64,000 nucleotides of DNA from an uncultured Bacteroidales bacterium (GCA_945874155.1 CAMCFO010000001.1:1-64000); one strand, 5' to 3'. Counted from the stretch's first letter, positions 9,833 to 21,778 are shown. Notes: generated from the sequence alone by a model not told the origin. Numbers and translations: made by a program.

Positions 9833-9866
9833 TCGATATTATTTGAAGTAACAATTTGAAAGGACT

Positions 9867-11699
9867 ATGAAACACGAACTCAGAAGTGCAGTGACCCAAA
9901 ACGGCAGACGAATGGCCGGAGCCAGAGCCCTGTGGATAGCAGCAGGAATGAAGAAGGAACAGATGGGCCGACCGGTAATTGCCGTAGTGAATTCTTTCAC
10001 CCAGTTTGTTCCGGGTCACACTCATCTTCACGAAATAGGCCAGATAGTCAAGGCGGAAATTGAAGCCCAGGGATGTTTTGCAGCTGAGTTCAATACCATC
10101 GCAGTTGATGATGGAATCGCAATGGGCCACGACGGAATGCTCTATTCCCTGCCTTCCAGAGACATCATAGCAGACTCGGTGGAATATATGGTCAATGCCC
10201 ACAAGGCAGACGCGATGATTTGTATAAGCAATTGTGACAAAATCACCCCGGGAATGTTGATTGCTGCAATGAGGCTCAATATCCCTGCGGTTTTCGTGTC
10301 GGGAGGCCCTATGGAGGCAGGAGTTATGGGCTCGCAGAGACTCGACCTGATTGATGCAATGGTGAAGTCCGCAGACCCTTCCGTAAGCGACGAAGATGTT
10401 GCCGAAATTGAAAATTCCGCATGCCCGGGTTGCGGCTGCTGTTCCGGAATGTTCACGGCCAATTCAATGAACTGCCTCACGGAAGCCATAGGCCTTTCAC
10501 TCCCAGGTAACGGCACTGTTGTCGCCACCCATAGCCGGAGAATAGAACTCTTCCGCAAGGCCGCCAGTCTGGTTGTCAGCAACGCATACAAATACTACAG
10601 GGATGGGGACGAGTCCGTGCTGCCCCGCTCAATAGCCACCCGTGGAGCTTTCCTCAATGCAATGGCCCTGGACATAGCTATGGGCGGTTCTACCAATACC
10701 GTGCTTCATCTCCTTGCAGTTGCAAATGAGGCCGGAGCGGACTTCAAGATGTCGGATATAGATGCACTTTCCCGCAGGGTGCCTTGCCTGTGCAAGGTGG
10801 CCCCCAACACCAACAAATATCACGTTCAGGATGTGAACAGGGCAGGCGGGATTGTCACCATTATGAACGAACTTGCAAAAGGCGGTCTTGTGGACACTTC
10901 CCTCAAAAGGGTGGACGGAATGACGCTGGCTGAGGAGATTGACGCATATTGTATTGATAGTCCTAATGTTACGGAAGAGGCAAAAGGCATTTACTCAAGT
11001 GCACCGGCCAACCGTTTCAGCACCCGGATGGGCTCGCAGGACAATGATTATGAAACTTTCGATACGGACCGCAGCGATGGTTGCATCAGAGACCTTGCCC
11101 ACGCCTACACCACAGACGGAGGCCTCGGAGTGCTTTTCGGAAACATAGCAAAGGACGGCTGCGTAATCAAGACCGCCGGAGTGGACAAGTCCATATGGAA
11201 ATTCTCCGGCCCTGCGAAAGTCTTTGATTCTCAGGAGGCTGCCTGTGAGGGAATTTTGGGCGGAAAAGTCAAGGCGGGGGATGTCGTGGTCATAAGTTAC
11301 GAAGGCCCTAAGGGAGGCCCTGGAATGCAGGAAATGCTTTATCCGACCTCCTATATCAAGTCAATGCACCTGGGAAAGGAATGTGCCCTGATAACTGACG
11401 GCCGTTTCAGCGGGGGAACCTCAGGACTCAGCATAGGACATATTTCTCCGGAAGCGGCAGCGGGGGGCAACATTGCCCTGGTACGCGACGGGGACATCAT
11501 AGAAATAGACATACCCGAAAGGAAAATCAACGTCCGTCTCAGCGATGAGGAGCTTCAGCTCAGGCGTGAGGAGGAACTTTCGCGCGGAAAATCGGCATTC
11601 ACGCCTTGGGAGCGCAAAAGGGAAGTTTCAAAGAGCCTCAAAGCCTATGCTGCAATGGTCAGCTCGGCGGACAAGGGTGCAGTCAGGATTATTGAATAG
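9867..11699 (+). CDS. ilvD: Dihydroxy-acid dehydratase
   Basis: [56 protein letters not shown]. Confidence 0.97.
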   Translation: MKHELRSAVTQNGRRMAGARALWIAAGMKKEQMGRPVIAVVNSFTQFVPGHTHLHEIGQIVKAEIEAQGCFAAEFNTIAVDDGIAMGHDGMLYSLPSRDIIADSVEYMVNAHKADAMICISNCDKITPGMLIAAMRLNIPAVFVSGGPMEAGVMGSQRLDLIDAMVKSADPSVSDEDVAEIENSACPGCGCCSGMFTANSMNCLTEAIGLSLPGNGTVVATHSRRIELFRKAASLVVSNAYKYYRDGDESVLPRSIATRGAFLNAMALDIAMGGSTNTVLHLLAVANEAGADFKMSDIDALSRRVPCLCKVAPNTNKYHVQDVNRAGGIVTIMNELAKGGLVDTSLKRVDGMTLAEEIDAYCIDSPNVTEEAKGIYSSAPANRFSTRMGSQDNDYETFDTDRSDGCIRDLAHAYTTDGGLGVLFGNIAKDGCVIKTAGVDKSIWKFSGPAKVFDSQEAACEGILGGKVKAGDVVVISYEGPKGGPGMQEMLYPTSYIKSMHLGKECALITDGRFSGGTSGLSIGHISPEAAAGGNIALVRDGDIIEIDIPERKINVRLSDEELQLRREEELSRGKSAFTPWERKREVSKSLKAYAAMVSSADKGAVRIIE

Positions 11700-11751
11700 C
11701 AATCTTAATACCCGATATTTCTGAAAACACGGAGGAACAAAACTGAAAGAT

Positions 11752-13476
11752 ATGGAAACAGACCAGACACAGAACCGGCTTACCGGAGCCGAAATTCTCC
11801 TGCAATCTCTTGTGGAGGAAGGCGTTGACACCGTTTTCGGTTATCCGGGAGGTCAGGTAATGGCCTTGTATGATAAACTTTTAAACTATTCCGACAAGCT
11901 CAGGCATATACTCGTCCGTCACGAGCAGGGAGCCATACACGCGGCCCAGGGCTATGCAAGGGTGAAGAATACCCCCGGAGTTGTCTTCGTTACCTCCGGT
12001 CCGGGCGCGACCAACATCATCACGGGTGTAGCCGACGCAATGTCCGATTCTACCCCGGTTGTGGTGATTACGGGACAGGTGCCCTCCAGTTCTCTCGGAA
12101 CGGACGCATTTCAGGAGGCCGACATCATAGGTCTCACTACTCCTATTTCCAAATGGAATTATCAGATCAGGCGTGCCGAAGACGTGGCCTGGGCAGTGGC
12201 AAGGGCATTCTACATTGCCGGTACAGGCCGTCCGGGACCGGTGGTGCTGGACTTTACCAAGGATGCGCAGACTGGATTTGCCGAGTTCAAGTATTCCAAG
12301 TGCGATTTCATCCGCAGCTATGTGCCTGAGGCTGAGGCTTGTGAGGCTGAGCTTGACGAGGCTGCAAGAATGATAGACCAGTCCTCCAGGCCTTTCGTGG
12401 TCTTCGGTCAGGGCATATTGATGAGCGGGGCAGAACAGGCTCTTATGGATTTTCTCAAGAAAGGGGATATACCGGCAGGTTCCACTCTTCTCGGACTGAG
12501 CGCCCTGCCTTCCGGATTCAGCCATTTCGAGGGTATGCTCGGAATGCACGGCAATCTCGCTCCTAATGTCAAAACCAATGAATGTGACCTGCTCATTGCT
12601 GTGGGTATGCGTTTCGACAACAGGGTGACCGGACCTGTCTCTACTTATGCCCGTCAGGCGAAAGTCATTCATATAGACATAGATGCATCCGAAATAGGCA
12701 AGCTTGTGCCGGTGGACTTGGGCATTAATGCTGATGCGCGCAAAGTTCTCGAGGCCCTGACTGCCAAGATTTCCCGCGCCGACAGGCACGAGTGGAGGGA
12801 GAGTTTCAGACAGGTTAGAAAAGTGGAAGATGAAAGGGTCATCCGTCCGGAACTTGAGCCGGAGACAGGCGACATAAGGATGGGCGAGGTTGTCGATATG
12901 GTTTCCCAAGTTACTGAAAACAAGGCTATTGTGGTCACGGATGTGGGCCAGAACCAGATGGTTGCAGCCAGATATTCCCGTTTCAATCAGACCCGCAGTT
13001 TCATTTCTTCCGGAGGATTGGGCACTATGGGATTCGGCCTTCCTGCAGCCATAGGCGCAAAAATCGCAGACCCGTCAAGACCCGTTTGCCTTTTCTGTGG
13101 AGACGGAGGTATTCAGATGACCATCGAGGAACTGGGAGTGGTGATGCAGGAAAATGTCGGAGTCAAAGTTGTCATACTCAACAACAACTGGCTCGGCAAT
13201 GTGAGACAGTGGCAGGAGATGTTCTTTGACCGCCGTTATTCCGCAACCAGGATGATGAATCCGGACTACACTCTGATTGCCCGGGCATATGGCATTGACA
13301 GTGAGGTGGTTGATTCCCGTGAGGAATTGAGGGGAGCCGTGCATAGGCTTTTCGCTGACGAGCGCGCCCGCATTCTCATAGTCCACGTTGCGGAACAGGA
13401 AAATGTGATGCCTATGATTCCGCCGGGCAAAAGTGTCAACGAGATAATGATTTCTGAAACTCAATGGTATAAGTAA
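11752..13476 (+). CDS. ilvB: Acetolactate synthase large subunit
   Basis: TPP enzyme: VFGYPGGQVMALYD, GPGATN, GDGGIQMTIEELGVVMQENVGVKVVILNNNWLGNVRQWQ. Confidence 0.97.
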   Translation: METDQTQNRLTGAEILLQSLVEEGVDTVFGYPGGQVMALYDKLLNYSDKLRHILVRHEQGAIHAAQGYARVKNTPGVVFVTSGPGATNIITGVADAMSDSTPVVVITGQVPSSSLGTDAFQEADIIGLTTPISKWNYQIRRAEDVAWAVARAFYIAGTGRPGPVVLDFTKDAQTGFAEFKYSKCDFIRSYVPEAEACEAELDEAARMIDQSSRPFVVFGQGILMSGAEQALMDFLKKGDIPAGSTLLGLSALPSGFSHFEGMLGMHGNLAPNVKTNECDLLIAVGMRFDNRVTGPVSTYARQAKVIHIDIDASEIGKLVPVDLGINADARKVLEALTAKISRADRHEWRESFRQVRKVEDERVIRPELEPETGDIRMGEVVDMVSQVTENKAIVVTDVGQNQMVAARYSRFNQTRSFISSGGLGTMGFGLPAAIGAKIADPSRPVCLFCGDGGIQMTIEELGVVMQENVGVKVVILNNNWLGNVRQWQEMFFDRRYSATRMMNPDYTLIARAYGIDSEVVDSREELRGAVHRLFADERARILIVHVAEQENVMPMIPPGKSVNEIMISETQWYK

Positions 13477-13517
13477 TCCTCAAATCTGAGGCAACTTTTT
13501 ATTTTCATATTATAATT

Positions 13518-14063
13518 ATGGACAACACGGTTCGAAGATATACGGTAGTTCTGCACTCCGAAAACCAGATCGGTGTGCTCAACCAGGTGGCCAACATATT
13601 CACCAGACATAGCCTGAATATGTCCAGTATGTCTGCAAACGCCTCCCCGCTGGAGGGAATTCACACGATTTCCATAGTTACCTACACCGTGGAGAAGAAA
13701 ATTATCGAGGTGGTGCAACAGCTGGAGAAGAAGGTGGACATAGTGAGGGCCTTTTACTATTCCGACGAACAGACCGTCTATAGGGAACTTGCCCTGTACA
13801 AAGTGCCGACAGACAAGATTATAGGCTCCGGCAACATAGAGGACATACTCCAGGGCTATTATGCAAAAATCATAGAAATCAACAGGGACTTCACGGTAAT
13901 TTCCAAGGTCGGCACCACTGAGGAAACTCAGCAGCTCTACAACGAGCTCAGCCGTTTCGGGGTGATGCAGTTCCAGCGTTCCGGCCAGATTATGGTCTCC
14001 CGCGAGAAACAGGAGCCCCTTTACAAATATCTTGAAGAAAGAGAAAAAGTTAAATCCAAATAA
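13518..14063 (+). CDS. ilvN: Acetolactate synthase small (regulatory) subunit, ACT domain
   Basis: YTVVLHSENQIGVLNQVANIFTRHSLNMSSM; between ilvB and ilvC. Confidence 0.93.
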   Translation: MDNTVRRYTVVLHSENQIGVLNQVANIFTRHSLNMSSMSANASPLEGIHTISIVTYTVEKKIIEVVQQLEKKVDIVRAFYYSDEQTVYRELALYKVPTDKIIGSGNIEDILQGYYAKIIEINRDFTVISKVGTTEETQQLYNELSRFGVMQFQRSGQIMVSREKQEPLYKYLEEREKVKSK

Positions 14064-14075
14064 TTGTTCAAAATT

Positions 14076-15119
14076 ATGGCAAAGATTAATTTTGGTGGTG
14101 TAGAAGAAAATGTCATCACTCGTGAAGAATTCACACTCGAACAGGCAAGGGAAACACTCAAAGGCGAGACCATCGCTGTCATTGGTTACGGCGTGCAGGG
14201 GCCGGGTCAGTCTTTGAACCTCAGGGACAATGGTTTCAACGTGATCGTGGGCCAGCGTCCGGGCAAAACCTACGACAAGGCAGTAGCTGACGGTTGGGTG
14301 CCGGGCGAGACTCTTTTCGGCATTGAGGAAGCTTGCGAAAAGGGTACCATCATTATGTGCCTGCTTTCAGATGCAGCAGTGATGTCCGTATGGCCACGCA
14401 TCAAACCTTACCTCACTCCGGGCAAGGCTCTGTATTTCTCACACGGTTTCGCAATCACCTGGAGCGACCGCACAGGCTGTGTGCCTCCTGCTGACGTGGA
14501 CGTGATTATGGTGGCTCCTAAGGGTTCAGGCACAACTGTGCGTTCACTCTATCTCGAAGGCCGCGGAATCAATGCATCCTTTGCTGTATATCAGGATGTT
14601 ACAGGCCGTGCATACGAGCGCACCGTAGCCCTCGGCATAGGCATAGGTTCAGGATATCTTTTCGAGACCACCTTCCAGAGAGAGGCAGTTTCAGACCTCA
14701 CAGGAGAGCGCGGATCTCTTATGGGTGCAATCCAGGGCCTGCTTCAGGCACAGTACGAAGTGCTCCGCGAGCACGGTCACACTCCGAGCGAGGCCTTCAA
14801 TGAGACAGTTGAGGAACTTACCCAGTCTCTTATGCCGCTGTTTGCCCAGAAGGGTATGGACTGGATGTATGCAAACTGCTCAACTACAGCCCAGAGGGGT
14901 GCCCTTGACTGGTATCCTCGTTTCCACGATGCCATCAAGCCTGTAGTGGAGCAGCTCTACGAGAGCGTGCAGAATGGAACAGAGGCTCAGATTTCCATTG
15001 ATTCCAACTCCAAGCCGGACTATCGCGAGGGTCTTGAGAAGGAGCTCAAAGTCCTCAGGGACAGCGAGATGTGGAAGACTGCGGAGACAGTTCGCACACT
15101 CCGTCCGGAGAATAAGTAA
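14076..15119 (+). CDS. ilvC: Ketol-acid reductoisomerase
   Basis: [36 protein letters not shown] at 14076 preferred over TTG 14064. Confidence 0.96.
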   Translation: MAKINFGGVEENVITREEFTLEQARETLKGETIAVIGYGVQGPGQSLNLRDNGFNVIVGQRPGKTYDKAVADGWVPGETLFGIEEACEKGTIIMCLLSDAAVMSVWPRIKPYLTPGKALYFSHGFAITWSDRTGCVPPADVDVIMVAPKGSGTTVRSLYLEGRGINASFAVYQDVTGRAYERTVALGIGIGSGYLFETTFQREAVSDLTGERGSLMGAIQGLLQAQYEVLREHGHTPSEAFNETVEELTQSLMPLFAQKGMDWMYANCSTTAQRGALDWYPRFHDAIKPVVEQLYESVQNGTEAQISIDSNSKPDYREGLEKELKVLRDSEMWKTAETVRTLRPENK

Positions 15120-15130
15120 TCTCCTGCATT

Positions 15131-16633
15131 ATGGACAAGAATCGAGTCTATTTCTTTGACACAACCCTGAGGGACGGGGAGCAGGTGCCGGGATGCCAGC
15201 TGAATACGGTTGAGAAAATCCAGGTGGCCAAGGCTCTCGAGTCCCTCGGAGTCGATGTTATCGAGGCGGGTTTTCCGGTGTCCAGTCCGGGGGATTTCAA
15301 TTCCGTCATCGAGATTTCCAAGGCTGTGACCTGGCCTTCAGTCTGCGCCCTCACCAGAGCTGTGCAGAAGGATATCGATGTGGCTGTGGATGCCCTCAAA
15401 TATGCAAAGCGCAAGAGAATCCACACCGGAATAGGCACTTCCGACTCGCATATCAGATACAAGTTCAACTCCAACCGTGAGGAAATCCTGGAGAGGGCTG
15501 TGAAGGCCGTGAAATATGCCAGGAATTTTGTGGACGAGGTGGAATTCTATGCAGAGGATGCTGGAAGGACCGAGAATGAGTATCTTGCAAGAGTAATTGA
15601 AGCTGTGATAGCCGCAGGTGCGACCGTAGTCAACATACCTGACACAACGGGCTATTGTCTTCCTGCAGAATATGGGGCAAAAATCAAGTACCTGTGTGAC
15701 AATGTGCCCAATATCGAAAACGCCATCATCTCAACCCACTGCCACAACGACCTCGGAATGGCAACCGCCAACACTATGGCAGGACTCCTGAATGGAGCGC
15801 GCCAGTGTGAGGTGACCATCAACGGAGTGGGCGAGAGGGCCGGCAACACCTCCCTTGAGGAAATAGCGATGATCATCAAGTCCCACAACGACATAGACCT
15901 GCAGTCCAATATCAACACCACGAGGATTTATCCTGTGAGCCGTATGGTTTCCAACTTGATGAATATGCCGGTGCAGCCCAACAAGGCCATAGTGGGACGC
16001 AATGCCTTTGCCCATTCCTCCGGCATACATCAGGACGGCGTGCTCAAGAATGTCTCCACCTATGAAATCATAGATCCGAAAGACATAGGTCTGGACACCA
16101 ATTCCATAGTCCTCACGGCCCGTAGCGGTCACGCGGCACTGAAATACCGTCTGGAGTCTCTCGGAGTCAAGCTCAGCGAGGAAAAGCTGGACAAGGTATA
16201 TCAGGAGTTCCTCAAACTTGCGGACAAGAAAAAGGAAGTCTGCGATGACGACATCCTTATGCTTGCAGGTGCGGACCGCAGTCACGAGCAGGTCATCAAG
16301 GTGGACTGGCTGCAGGCCACCAGCGGCATAGGAATGAAACCCGTGGCATCCATAGGAGTGGATATAGCCGGGGAGAAATTCGAGGCGGCCGCAACTGGAA
16401 ACGGTCCTGTGGATGCTTCCATCAATGCCCTCAGGCAAATCGTCAAACGCAAAATCAACATCAACGAATTCACAATCCAGGGTGTCACCAAGGGTTCCGA
16501 CGACTCCTGCAAGGTGCATATGCAGGTGGAGCACGAAGGGCGGATTTATTACGGCTTCGGGTCCAACACGGACATTGTCACCGCTTCGGTGGAGGCCTAT
16601 GTGGATTGTGTGAACAAAATCCACAGCGTCTGA
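15131..16633 (+). CDS. leuA: 2-isopropylmalate synthase
   Basis: [34 protein letters not shown]-terminal LeuA regulatory domain. Confidence 0.96.
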   Translation: MDKNRVYFFDTTLRDGEQVPGCQLNTVEKIQVAKALESLGVDVIEAGFPVSSPGDFNSVIEISKAVTWPSVCALTRAVQKDIDVAVDALKYAKRKRIHTGIGTSDSHIRYKFNSNREEILERAVKAVKYARNFVDEVEFYAEDAGRTENEYLARVIEAVIAAGATVVNIPDTTGYCLPAEYGAKIKYLCDNVPNIENAIISTHCHNDLGMATANTMAGLLNGARQCEVTINGVGERAGNTSLEEIAMIIKSHNDIDLQSNINTTRIYPVSRMVSNLMNMPVQPNKAIVGRNAFAHSSGIHQDGVLKNVSTYEIIDPKDIGLDTNSIVLTARSGHAALKYRLESLGVKLSEEKLDKVYQEFLKLADKKKEVCDDDILMLAGADRSHEQVIKVDWLQATSGIGMKPVASIGVDIAGEKFEAAATGNGPVDASINALRQIVKRKININEFTIQGVTKGSDDSCKVHMQVEHEGRIYYGFGSNTDIVTASVEAYVDCVNKIHSV

Positions 16634-16634
16634 G

Positions 16635-18029
16635 ATGAATACCCTATTCGACAAAATCTGGGACTCCCATATTGTGGACCGCATTGAGGACGGCCCTCAG
16701 CAGATCTATATCGACAGACTCTACTGCCACGAAGTGACCTCACCACAGGCTTTCGAAGGCCTGCGTGCAAGGGGCATCAAGTGTTTCCGTCCGGAGAGAA
16801 TTTTCTGTATGCCGGACCACAACACCCCCACCCACGATCAGGACAAACCGGTTCAGGATCCGGTTTCGCGGAAACAGCTGGAGACATTGGATGCAAATGT
16901 CAGGGAATTCGGACTGACATATTTCGGGATGATGGATCCGCGCAACGGCATAATCCACGTGGTGGGGCCGGAGCAGGGACTGTCTCTTCCCGGTATGACC
17001 ATAGTCTGCGGAGACTCGCACACATCCACCCACGGAGCTGTGGGCGCAATAGCCTTCGGAATCGGAACCAGCGAGGTGGAAATGGTGATGGCCTCCCAAT
17101 GCATACTCCAGTCCAAGCCCAAGTCTATGAGAATCAAAGTGGAGGGCAAATTGGGCAAGGGAGTGACAGCCAAGGATTTGGCTCTTTACATAATGAAGCA
17201 GATCAGCACTTCTGGTGCCACAGGTTATTTCGTGGAATATGCCGGAAGTGCAGTCCGGAGCCTGACTATGGAAGGCCGTCTTACCCTCTGCAACCTTTCC
17301 ATAGAAATGGGGGCGAGGGGAGGATTCGTGGCACCGGACGAGACCACTTTCGCCTACCTCAAGGGCCGCCCGTATTCACCGAAAGGGGATGATTGGGACA
17401 AGGCTGTGGAATATTGGAAGAGCTTGCGCAGCGATGATGATGCTGTGTTTGACAAGGAGATTGTTTTCGATGCAGCCGACATCAAGCCTATGATAACCTA
17501 CGGCACCAATCCGGGAATGGGAGTTGAGGTGTCGGGCAGAGTGCCTGCACTTGAATCCATACCGGAGCAGGGGCGTGAATCCTTCTGCAAGTCGCTGGAT
17601 TATATGGATTTTCATCCTGGGGATGCGATGATTGGCAAGAAGGTGGACTATGTCTTCCTCGGGGCTTGCACCAATGGCAGGATTGAGGATTTCAGGGCAT
17701 TTGCCTCCATCGCGGCAGGCCGTCACAAAGCTGAGAATGTCGTTGCCTGGCTGGTTCCGGGGTCTTGGGCAGTTATGGAGCAAATCAAGGACGAGGGACT
17801 GGATAAGGTGCTGGAAGCTGCAGGTTTTGAAATCCGTCAGCCGGGTTGTTCGGCCTGTCTGGCTATGAATGACGACAAGGTGCCTGCAGGAAAATACTGT
17901 GTCTCAACCAGCAACCGCAATTTCGAAGGCCGTCAGGGACAGGGGGCAAGAACCCTTCTCGCCAGCCCTCTAACTGCGGCTGCAGCAGCAGTAACCGGTT
18001 GTGTCACAGATCCAAGAGATTTACTATGA
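16635..18029 (+). CDS. leuC: 3-isopropylmalate dehydratase large subunit
   Basis: [53 protein letters not shown]. Confidence 0.96.
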   Translation: MNTLFDKIWDSHIVDRIEDGPQQIYIDRLYCHEVTSPQAFEGLRARGIKCFRPERIFCMPDHNTPTHDQDKPVQDPVSRKQLETLDANVREFGLTYFGMMDPRNGIIHVVGPEQGLSLPGMTIVCGDSHTSTHGAVGAIAFGIGTSEVEMVMASQCILQSKPKSMRIKVEGKLGKGVTAKDLALYIMKQISTSGATGYFVEYAGSAVRSLTMEGRLTLCNLSIEMGARGGFVAPDETTFAYLKGRPYSPKGDDWDKAVEYWKSLRSDDDAVFDKEIVFDAADIKPMITYGTNPGMGVEVSGRVPALESIPEQGRESFCKSLDYMDFHPGDAMIGKKVDYVFLGACTNGRIEDFRAFASIAAGRHKAENVVAWLVPGSWAVMEQIKDEGLDKVLEAAGFEIRQPGCSACLAMNDDKVPAGKYCVSTSNRNFEGRQGQGARTLLASPLTAAAAAVTGCVTDPRDLL

Positions 18030-18640
18030 AACAGAAATTCAATATTATCGAAAGTACCTGCGTGCCTCTGAAGGTGGAGAATGTGGACACGGACCAGATC
18101 ATCCCGGCCCGCTTTCTCAAGGCGACCACAAAGGACGAAAAATATTTTGGCGATATGCTGTTCAGGGACTGGAGATTCGATGCTGAAGACAAGCCTAAAC
18201 CGGATTTTGTTCTCAACCGTCCGGAGTTTTCTGCCTTTCCTGCCGAGGGAGTGCATCAGATTCTGGTGGCAGGCAAGAACTTCGGCAACGGCTCCAGCCG
18301 TGAACACGCTGCCTGGGCCCTGGCCGGATATGGATTCAGGGTGGTGATTTCCAGCTTTTTCGCCGACATCCACAAGAATAACGAATTGAACAATTTCGTG
18401 CTTCCTGTAGTGGTGCCCGAGGATTTTCTTCAGGAGCTTTTCGATACCATTGAAGCTGACAGCGAGGCCAGAGTGAGGGTGGATGTGCCGTCCCAGCGAG
18501 TTACCAATCTCACCACAGGCCGCCAGGAAAGCTTCGAACTGAATGCGTACAAGAAGTATTGTCTGATGAATGCCCTTGATGACATTGACTATCTTCTTGA
18601 AAATCAGGATAAAATAATTGCATACGAGAATAAGAGATGA
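18026..18640 (+). CDS. leuD: 3-isopropylmalate dehydratase small subunit
   Basis: [36 protein letters not shown] overlap with leuC. Confidence 0.95.
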   Translation: MKQKFNIIESTCVPLKVENVDTDQIIPARFLKATTKDEKYFGDMLFRDWRFDAEDKPKPDFVLNRPEFSAFPAEGVHQILVAGKNFGNGSSREHAAWALAGYGFRVVISSFFADIHKNNELNNFVLPVVVPEDFLQELFDTIEADSEARVRVDVPSQRVTNLTTGRQESFELNAYKKYCLMNALDDIDYLLENQDKIIAYENKR

Positions 18641-19713
18641 AACTTCGAATAGCAAGGCTTCCGGGTGACGGAATAGGACCCGAAGTGGTGGAACAGGCCG
18701 TAAAGGCCGTGGATGCCGTTTGCGCAAGCTTCGGACACGAGGCTGAATATGCTCACGGCTTTGTGGGAGCCTGTGCCATAGACAGATATGGAGATCCGTT
18801 TCCGGAAGAGACTTTCCGTCTGTGTATGGATTCCGATGCTGTGCTTTTCGGCGCAGTGGGGGATCCCAAATATGACAATGATCCCACTGCCAAAGTGCGT
18901 CCCGAACAGGGATTGCTTGCAATGCGCAAGAAACTGGGCCTCTATGCCAATCTGCGTCCGGTCGAGACTTTCAAGTCTCTGGTGCACAAATCTCCCCTTA
19001 AGGAACATCTTGTGGACGGAGCAGACTTTCTGTGTGTCAGGGAATTGACCGGAGGAATGTATTTCGGGGAAAAGGGCCGCAGGGATGATGGCGACACTGC
19101 CTACGACACCAATCTCTATCACCGTTACGAAATCGAAAGAATCCTCAGACTCTCCTATGATTACGCCAGGCGCAGACGCAGACACCTGACCGTGGTGGAC
19201 AAGGCAAACGTGCTGGAGTCTTCCCGTCTCTGGAGGCAGATTGCTCAGGAAATGGCCCCGCAGTATCCGGATGTGACCACCGACTATATGTATGTGGACA
19301 ATGCCGCTATGAAACTCGTTACGGGACCGAAGTTCTTCGATGTGATGGTGACTGAAAACACCTTCGGAGACATACTCACGGACGAGGCAAGTTGCATTTC
19401 CGGTTCTATGGGACTGCTGGCATCGGCATCGGTGGGGGAACATACCTCAGTTTTCGAACCCATTCACGGCTCTTATCCCCAGGCGGCAGGCAAGGACATA
19501 GCCAATCCTGTGGCTACCATACTTTCGGCTGCGATGATGTTCGAATATGCTTTCGGACTTATGGACGAGGGGAAGGCAATCAGGGAGGCTGTGGCAGCTT
19601 CGCTTGAAGCCGGAGTGGTGACAGAAGACCTTGCAGATGGAGGTCCTGCGTATGGCACTGCTGCTGTGGGAGACTGGATTGCATCATATATTTCGGAAAA
19701 GAATAATAAATAA
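18637..19713 (+). CDS. leuB: 3-isopropylmalate dehydrogenase
   Basis: [55 protein letters not shown]. Confidence 0.96.
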   Translation: MKLRIARLPGDGIGPEVVEQAVKAVDAVCASFGHEAEYAHGFVGACAIDRYGDPFPEETFRLCMDSDAVLFGAVGDPKYDNDPTAKVRPEQGLLAMRKKLGLYANLRPVETFKSLVHKSPLKEHLVDGADFLCVRELTGGMYFGEKGRRDDGDTAYDTNLYHRYEIERILRLSYDYARRRRRHLTVVDKANVLESSRLWRQIAQEMAPQYPDVTTDYMYVDNAAMKLVTGPKFFDVMVTENTFGDILTDEASCISGSMGLLASASVGEHTSVFEPIHGSYPQAAGKDIANPVATILSAAMMFEYAFGLMDEGKAIREAVAASLEAGVVTEDLADGGPAYGTAAVGDWIASYISEKNNK

Positions 19714-19724
19714 ATCAAATAGTT

Positions 19725-20768
19725 ATGGCAAATATTGATTGGGATAAACTGGGCTTTGATGCCTATAGGACCAAGACTCTGGTCTTGGCAAGATGGAAGA
19801 ACGGACAGTGGTCCGAAATCACTGAAACTGACGAGTTCCAGTTTGTTCTGGACCCTTTCACTTGTGTTTTTCACTATTCCTTCGCCTGCTTTGAGGGTTT
19901 GAAGGCTTTCACCCAGAAAGATGGCAAGGTAGTGCTCTTCCGTCCATACGAGAATGCACACAGGATGCAGAGGTCTGCACGCTTTCTCGGACTTCCGGAG
20001 CCTTCCGACGAAATGTTCGTTCAGATGTGCGAGATGGCTGTGAAGGCAAACCGGGAGTTTCTACCTCCTTATGGTCACGACGCTTCCCTTTATGTGCGGC
20101 CTTTGCTTATGGGAGCACAGCCCAAGATGCAGCTTACCCCTCCTAATGAAGTGATTTTTGCGGTGATGGTGGCTCCGGCAGGCAGTTACTACGGAGCCAA
20201 TATGAAGTCTTTCTCCGCAGTGATTCCTCTAAATTACGACCGTGCGGCTCCTAAAGGTTCAGGCAGTTACAAAGTGGCTGCGAACTACGCCTCCACTTTC
20301 AGGCCGTATCAGATAGCTCACGAACAGGGCCATATGGAACTGCTCTATCTCAATTCCAGCACTCACGAATTTATCGATGAGTTCGGTTCTTCCAATTTCT
20401 TCGGTATCAAGAACAATACTTATGTCACTCCGCTTTCGGACAGCGTGCTGCCTTCCATCACCAACAAGTGTCTGCAGGAGATTGCCGCAGACCTCGGACT
20501 TAAGGTGGAGAAGAGACCAGTGCGTCTTGAGGAACTTGAGGAGTTCGAGGAGGTGGGAGGCTGCGGCACTGCAGTGGTCATCAATCCTATGTCTCATATA
20601 GAGGTCAAGGAAGTTCTTGAGGAAGAACCTGTCAAGAAGGTTTACCGCTTCTGCCCTGACGGCGAGGTGGGACCTGTCAGCACCCGTCTGTATAAAACCA
20701 TCACCGGTATTCAGAAAGGTGAGATTGAGGACATCCACGGCTGGTGCCACGAGATTAAGGATTTCTGA
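19725..20768 (+). CDS. ilvE: Branched-chain amino acid aminotransferase
   Basis: YSFACFEGLKAF; SLYVRPLLMG; VKKVYRFCPDGEVGPVSTRLYKTITGIQKGE. Confidence 0.94.
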   Translation: MANIDWDKLGFDAYRTKTLVLARWKNGQWSEITETDEFQFVLDPFTCVFHYSFACFEGLKAFTQKDGKVVLFRPYENAHRMQRSARFLGLPEPSDEMFVQMCEMAVKANREFLPPYGHDASLYVRPLLMGAQPKMQLTPPNEVIFAVMVAPAGSYYGANMKSFSAVIPLNYDRAAPKGSGSYKVAANYASTFRPYQIAHEQGHMELLYLNSSTHEFIDEFGSSNFFGIKNNTYVTPLSDSVLPSITNKCLQEIAADLGLKVEKRPVRLEELEEFEEVGGCGTAVVINPMSHIEVKEVLEEEPVKKVYRFCPDGEVGPVSTRLYKTITGIQKGEIEDIHGWCHEIKDF

Positions 20769-20781
20769 TTCCCGACCGGCC

Positions 20782-21537
20782 TTACCGGGCAACTAAAACA
20801 AATGTTTCGGCGTCATCGAGCACCGGGAATTTCTCCCTGTACTCTTTCAGAATATTCAAATTGACATCGCCTTCTGCCACCTCTTCCATAGAGTCCGTGC
20901 AGGAGGCGATGGTCATTCCATAGGGGTCAAGCAGCACGCTTCCTCCGTCATACACGCAGGACAGGTCTGTTCCCACCCTGTTCACTCCAGCCACAAAGCA
21001 CTGGTTCTCGATTGCCCTTGCCCTAAGCAGACTGTCCCAGGCAAATCTGCGGGAAGAAGGCCAGCTGGCCACATAGATTATCATATCGTAATCCCCCTTG
21101 TTCCTGCTCCAGACCGGAAACCTCAAATCGTAGCACACCAGAAGAAGGATTCTCACTCCCTTCCATTCCACCACCACCCTTGAGTCACCTCCGCTGAACT
21201 TCCTGTGCTCTCCTGAGTAGGTAAAGAGGTGTTTTTTGTCATAATACTGAATGGAATCCGGAGTGACAAAATAAAATCTGTTCACTTTCGCCCCGTTCTG
21301 CAATTCCACGGCAATGCTTCCTGCCACTGCACAATCCCTTTCCCGGGCAATCTCCTGCATAGCTTTCAGCCCCTGCGCCGGTTCCGTCTCGCAGTCCCCG
21401 TTGAAACCCGTGCTGAACATTTCCGGGAGTATATAAATATCTGCCCCGGGGCATAGTCCAATCTGATTTTTAGCCTTTTCAATATTCTTTCGGACATCTC
21501 CCCAGACTATGTCCATTTGTACCAATGCAGTTTTCAT
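20782..21537 (-). CDS. Carbon-nitrogen hydrolase (nitrilase superfamily, omega-amidase-like)
   Basis: MKTALVQMDIVWGDV.. start; E-K-C triad contexts ILPEMFSTGF, YDKKHLFTYSGEH, LLVCYDLRFPVW. Confidence 0.88.
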   Translation of the reverse strand: MKTALVQMDIVWGDVRKNIEKAKNQIGLCPGADIYILPEMFSTGFNGDCETEPAQGLKAMQEIARERDCAVAGSIAVELQNGAKVNRFYFVTPDSIQYYDKKHLFTYSGEHRKFSGGDSRVVVEWKGVRILLLVCYDLRFPVWSRNKGDYDMIIYVASWPSSRRFAWDSLLRARAIENQCFVAGVNRVGTDLSCVYDGGSVLLDPYGMTIASCTDSMEEVAEGDVNLNILKEYREKFPVLDDAETFVLVAR

Positions 21538-21654
21538 AGCTTTTCTTAACCTATTGAAAATCGGGACTTTCTTTAATCCGAACCAAAAATTTTGCACAAA
21601 ATCTGTGCAAAGATAGCGAATTTCAATATTGTTTTCTAAATTTGCAGTCCCCAA

Positions 21655-21726
21655 GCGGGTGTAGCTCAGCGGTAGAGCATTGGCTTCCCAAGCCGAGGGC
21701 CACGAGTTCGATCCTCGCCACCCGCT
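21655..21726 (+). tRNA. tRNA-Gly(CCC), genomically encoded CCA at 21727..21729
   Basis: Acceptor GCGGGTG/CACCCGC, D arm GCTC-AGCGGTA-GAGC, anticodon loop TTCCCAA, T arm ACGAG/CTCGC-type stem. Confidence 0.93.
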
Positions 21727-21733
21727 CCATCTT

Positions 21734-21778
21734 TCCGTGAAACAGACCTATTCAAGTCGGGTTTCACGGATTTTTTTT
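21734..21778 (+). terminator. Intrinsic terminator after tRNA-Gly
   Basis: tccgtgaaac / gtttcacgga 10-bp stem followed by tttttttt. Confidence 0.9.

Noticed and set aside
11881-12909. 342-codon antisense ORF over ilvB, with similar cases at 15731..16684 (leuA) and 47851..49020
   Set aside because: Same in-register antisense artefact of codon bias; the sense genes are unambiguous or better supported.
21734-21770. ccgtgaaac...gtttcacgg considered as a parS-like site (GTTTCACGTGAAAC)
   Set aside because: The arms are in terminator order, separated by 17 nt and followed by T8 right after tRNA-Gly; this is an intrinsic terminator. I found no clear parS near parAB by eye.
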